A program made the translations under genes and the position numbers. A stretch of 64,000 nt of DNA from contig JALGQZ010000008.1 in NCBI GenBank assembly GCA_023105745.1, forward strand, positions 49,404,618-49,468,617, given 5' to 3'. The DNA is from Austropuccinia psidii (Eukaryota > Basidiomycota > Pucciniomycetes > Pucciniales > Sphaerophragmiaceae). Below, piece after piece: positions 62,501-64,000 of this stretch. How positions within the stretch are numbered: the first letter of the stretch is position 1; every line of letters begins with the position of its first letter. Under the pieces are notes generated by a model. The model was not told the DNA's origin. It made no database searches and saw only the letters and a list, made by a program, of their open reading frames with translations.

Positions 62501-63183
62501 CCTACAATAATTCTGATCACTCTTCAACCAAGCAATCACCGTTTTTCACTGTTTATGGAAGAGATCCACAATTTGATTCAGTTCACATCACTCAAGACAC
62601 TCCGGCTGGAAAGTTATCAACAAAAATCCAATCAGTACAGCAAGATGTCAAGAGAGAACTTAAAATCGCCATAAGCCGGTTTAAGAGGTATGCAGATAAA
62701 GGTAGAGCAAGTCCACCTGTTTTCAATCCTGGTGACATGGTATGGCTTTCTTCCAAGAACATCAAATCAACCAGACCCACCAAAAAACTATCCGAAAGAT
62801 GGTTGGGTCCTTTTCCAATCTTGAAGAAAGTCAGTTCTCATGCTTACCACCTCAAGCTTCCATCTCCATGGAAATCCATCCATCCAGTCTTCCATATCTC
62901 ACTTTTGGAACCAGTCAAGACATCAACAATCCCAAAGCGGCATCAAGAGCCTCCTCCTCCAATCATCATTGAAGAAGAAGAGGAATGGGAAGTCTCTCAA
63001 ATACTGGACTCAAAGCTCAAGAGAAGAAAATTATGGTATCTGGTGGAATGGAAAGGTTTCAGTCAAGACCCAGAAAGATCCACTTGGGAACCAGCCGAAA
63101 ACCTCAAGAATTGTCCTGAACTTGTCAAAGATTTTCATTCTTTATATCCTGACAAGCCGGGTCCCAATTATTCAAAAGCTTGA
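59497..63183 (+). pseudogene. Pol of element E: PR, RT, RNase H, integrase, chromodomain; one stop
   Basis: Residues counted from 59497, although translation most likely enters from Gag by frameshift, since 59497 is a GTG and the frame is open upstream to at least 59419. Protease DSGATHSF (about 42). RT with YLDD (about 434). RNase H Asp in ETDASDYALG, Glu in HDKELLGIVWALKRW, Asp in LTDHSSLQYF. Integrase HX6-7H...CX2C (61905-62040), core MDF, SDRGSLF and the Glu in ETDGQTERVNQ. GPF-type module LSERWLGPFPILKK. Chromodomain EEWEVSQILDSK...VEWKGF...WEPAENL, whose cage positions are Trp, Trp and Phe. A TGA at 61084-61086 (codon 530) after RRFIKNY is the only lesion. Chromodomains of this type bind methylated histone H3 and guide integration. 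Confidence 0.93.
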
Positions 63184-63191
63184 TTCATTTA

Positions 63192-63570
63192 TGGTGCTTG
63201 GTGGGGAGAGGAATTACCAAAAGTAAGTCCCACTCCTGGTATGCACCTTTTGGGGTATTCTACCCTTATCTGTTGTAAGCATCACCTTGGCCACTCTGTG
63301 AGCACTTTGCAATTTTGGACACAGATCTTGGCCTGGCTTTTCAACATTCAATTCCAAAAGTATGGCCATTTTCACTTGGACAAATGGACCATTCACCCTG
63401 TTACTTCTTTTCCAAGTTTCCCAATTCAATCCAATCCTTAACAAGTTTGTTTTCCTTTCATGGCACTGGCGGGATTGGCAACTACCAAAAGTAAGTTCCT
63501 CTCCCGGTGTGCACTTTCCTGAGGGGTCTAAAATCTGTCCAAAACATCACCTTGGCCACTTTGTGAGCAC
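63192..63570 (+). repeat. Two tandem copies of a 3' noncoding repeat, element E
   Basis: Copies begin at 63192 and 63461, about 115 bp each. Both carry AAAGTAAGTYCC, then CCYGGTRTGCAC, and close with CATCACCTTGGCCACT.TGTGAGCAC. The relic has the same pair at about 53875-53990 and 54198-54303. Confidence 0.8.
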
Positions 63571-63960
63571 CTGGCACCAAATCTCTTTTCCAGGTACCCT
63601 GGCCACTCTCAAGTCAATTCTCAAAATCCGTGATGAAGATTGGACTCCCCCTCAAAAAATTTCTTTTTTATTTTCTTTTTCTGTTTTGTTTCATTTTCTT
63701 TTATTTTCTTTCTTTATCATTTCAATTTTCTTTTATTATAATCTTTATGCCAAAATTCTACGTCAATTCAATCCTTCAACATTTTCAAAGCCAAATGTCA
63801 AGAGAAGACTACGTGAACTTCAATTCATATGCCAACACTATTATCAGTTCAACATTTTTCTTTTCAAAGATCAAATACCTCTGGAATCCCTCCGTCCAAT
63901 CCGTCTTAATATCCTCAACAGGCTTCTACCTTATCTTGGTGCTCAGGAGCTCACCATTCA

Positions 63961-63974
63961 AGGTAGGGGGGTAC
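63961..63974 (+). other. Polypurine tract of element E
   Basis: AGGTAGGGGGGTAC abuts the 3' LTR, leaving two non-purine bases ahead of TG. Confidence 0.75.
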
Positions 63975-64000
63975 TGTCACAACCACGAGTTTTGGCCCTC
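63975..64000 (+). repeat. Start of 3' LTR of element E (truncated by window)
   Basis: 26 bp identical to 55799-55824 (TGTCACAACCACGAG...). Confidence 0.93.

Larger units (their letters stand above)
55799..64000 (+). mobile_element. Chromovirus element E (Tf-like Ty3/gypsy), 3' LTR cut by window edge
   Basis: 5' LTR 55799-57440, self-complementary PBS 57443-57455, AUG-free leader, Gag 58145-59482, -1 overlap, Pol 59497-63183 with chromodomain, tandem repeats, PPT, and the first 26 bp of the 3' LTR (63975-64000), identical to the start of the 5' LTR. Two nonsense codons are the only coding lesions seen. It interrupts the Zn2Cys6-like pseudogene; the left flank is ATATG. This element is richer in GC and CpG than families I-III. 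Confidence 0.95.

Overview
The window looks like a transposon-dense stretch of a rust fungus (Pucciniales). The Gag-Pol proteins, the gene with short 63-140 nt introns and the LTR vocabulary match, from memory, what is annotated many times over in Austropuccinia psidii (myrtle rust). No database was searched, so the species call is inference. Most of the 64 kb is nested Ty3/gypsy LTR retrotransposon sequence. I can support one intact host-type gene, and I see no tRNA, rRNA or CRISPR array.

Layout. (1) 1-7986: minus-strand family I element A, cut by the left edge, with one LTR visible. It is inserted in an older family II element D (7987-15206, minus), which also carries a family II solo LTR (10382-12303). 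(2) 16562-27842: degenerate family III element F (minus), split by two further solo-LTR-like inserts (21809-23695 and 25732-27126) and abutting a truncated family II LTR (27870-29438). (3) 29439-39030: the transposon-poor interval, holding an intact six-exon gene for a secreted berberine-bridge-enzyme-like FAD oxidase (31613-33700). (4) 39031-51029: complete family I element B (plus) with two 1.83-kb LTRs, PBS, PPT and a CTTAA target duplication; its gag is interrupted by a family II solo LTR (41369-43293). (5) 51410-54460: a relic of a chromodomain element, again split by a family II solo LTR (51693-53618). (6) 54593-55798: minus-strand pseudogene of a protein with a Zn2Cys6-like cysteine pattern. 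(7) 55799-64000: chromovirus E (plus), complete except that its 3' LTR is cut after 26 bp.

How the parts work. Families I, II and III share one plan. A short intron lies just ahead of gag, and the AUG of one reading frame sits inside that intron's 3' end. Removing the intron deletes the AUG and joins an upstream exon to a second, overlapping frame. I read this as a possible splice-controlled switch between Gag-Pol (unspliced RNA) and an accessory protein (spliced RNA). In family I the accessory frame ends in an AUGA overlap with the next start.

Element E uses different solutions. Gag and Pol are joined by what looks like a textbook -1 frameshift signal (GGGAAAA, 6-nt spacer, 10-bp hairpin). 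Reverse transcription appears to be self-primed: 13 nt located 2 nt after the 5' LTR are perfectly complementary to a site inside the LTR that would be the RNA 5' end, as in Tf1-type elements.

The insertions order the history. A lies in D, so family I jumped into family II. A family II solo LTR lies in B, so family II also jumped into family I. Five inserts are solo LTRs with 4-5 bp target duplications, so LTR-LTR recombination has been frequent here.
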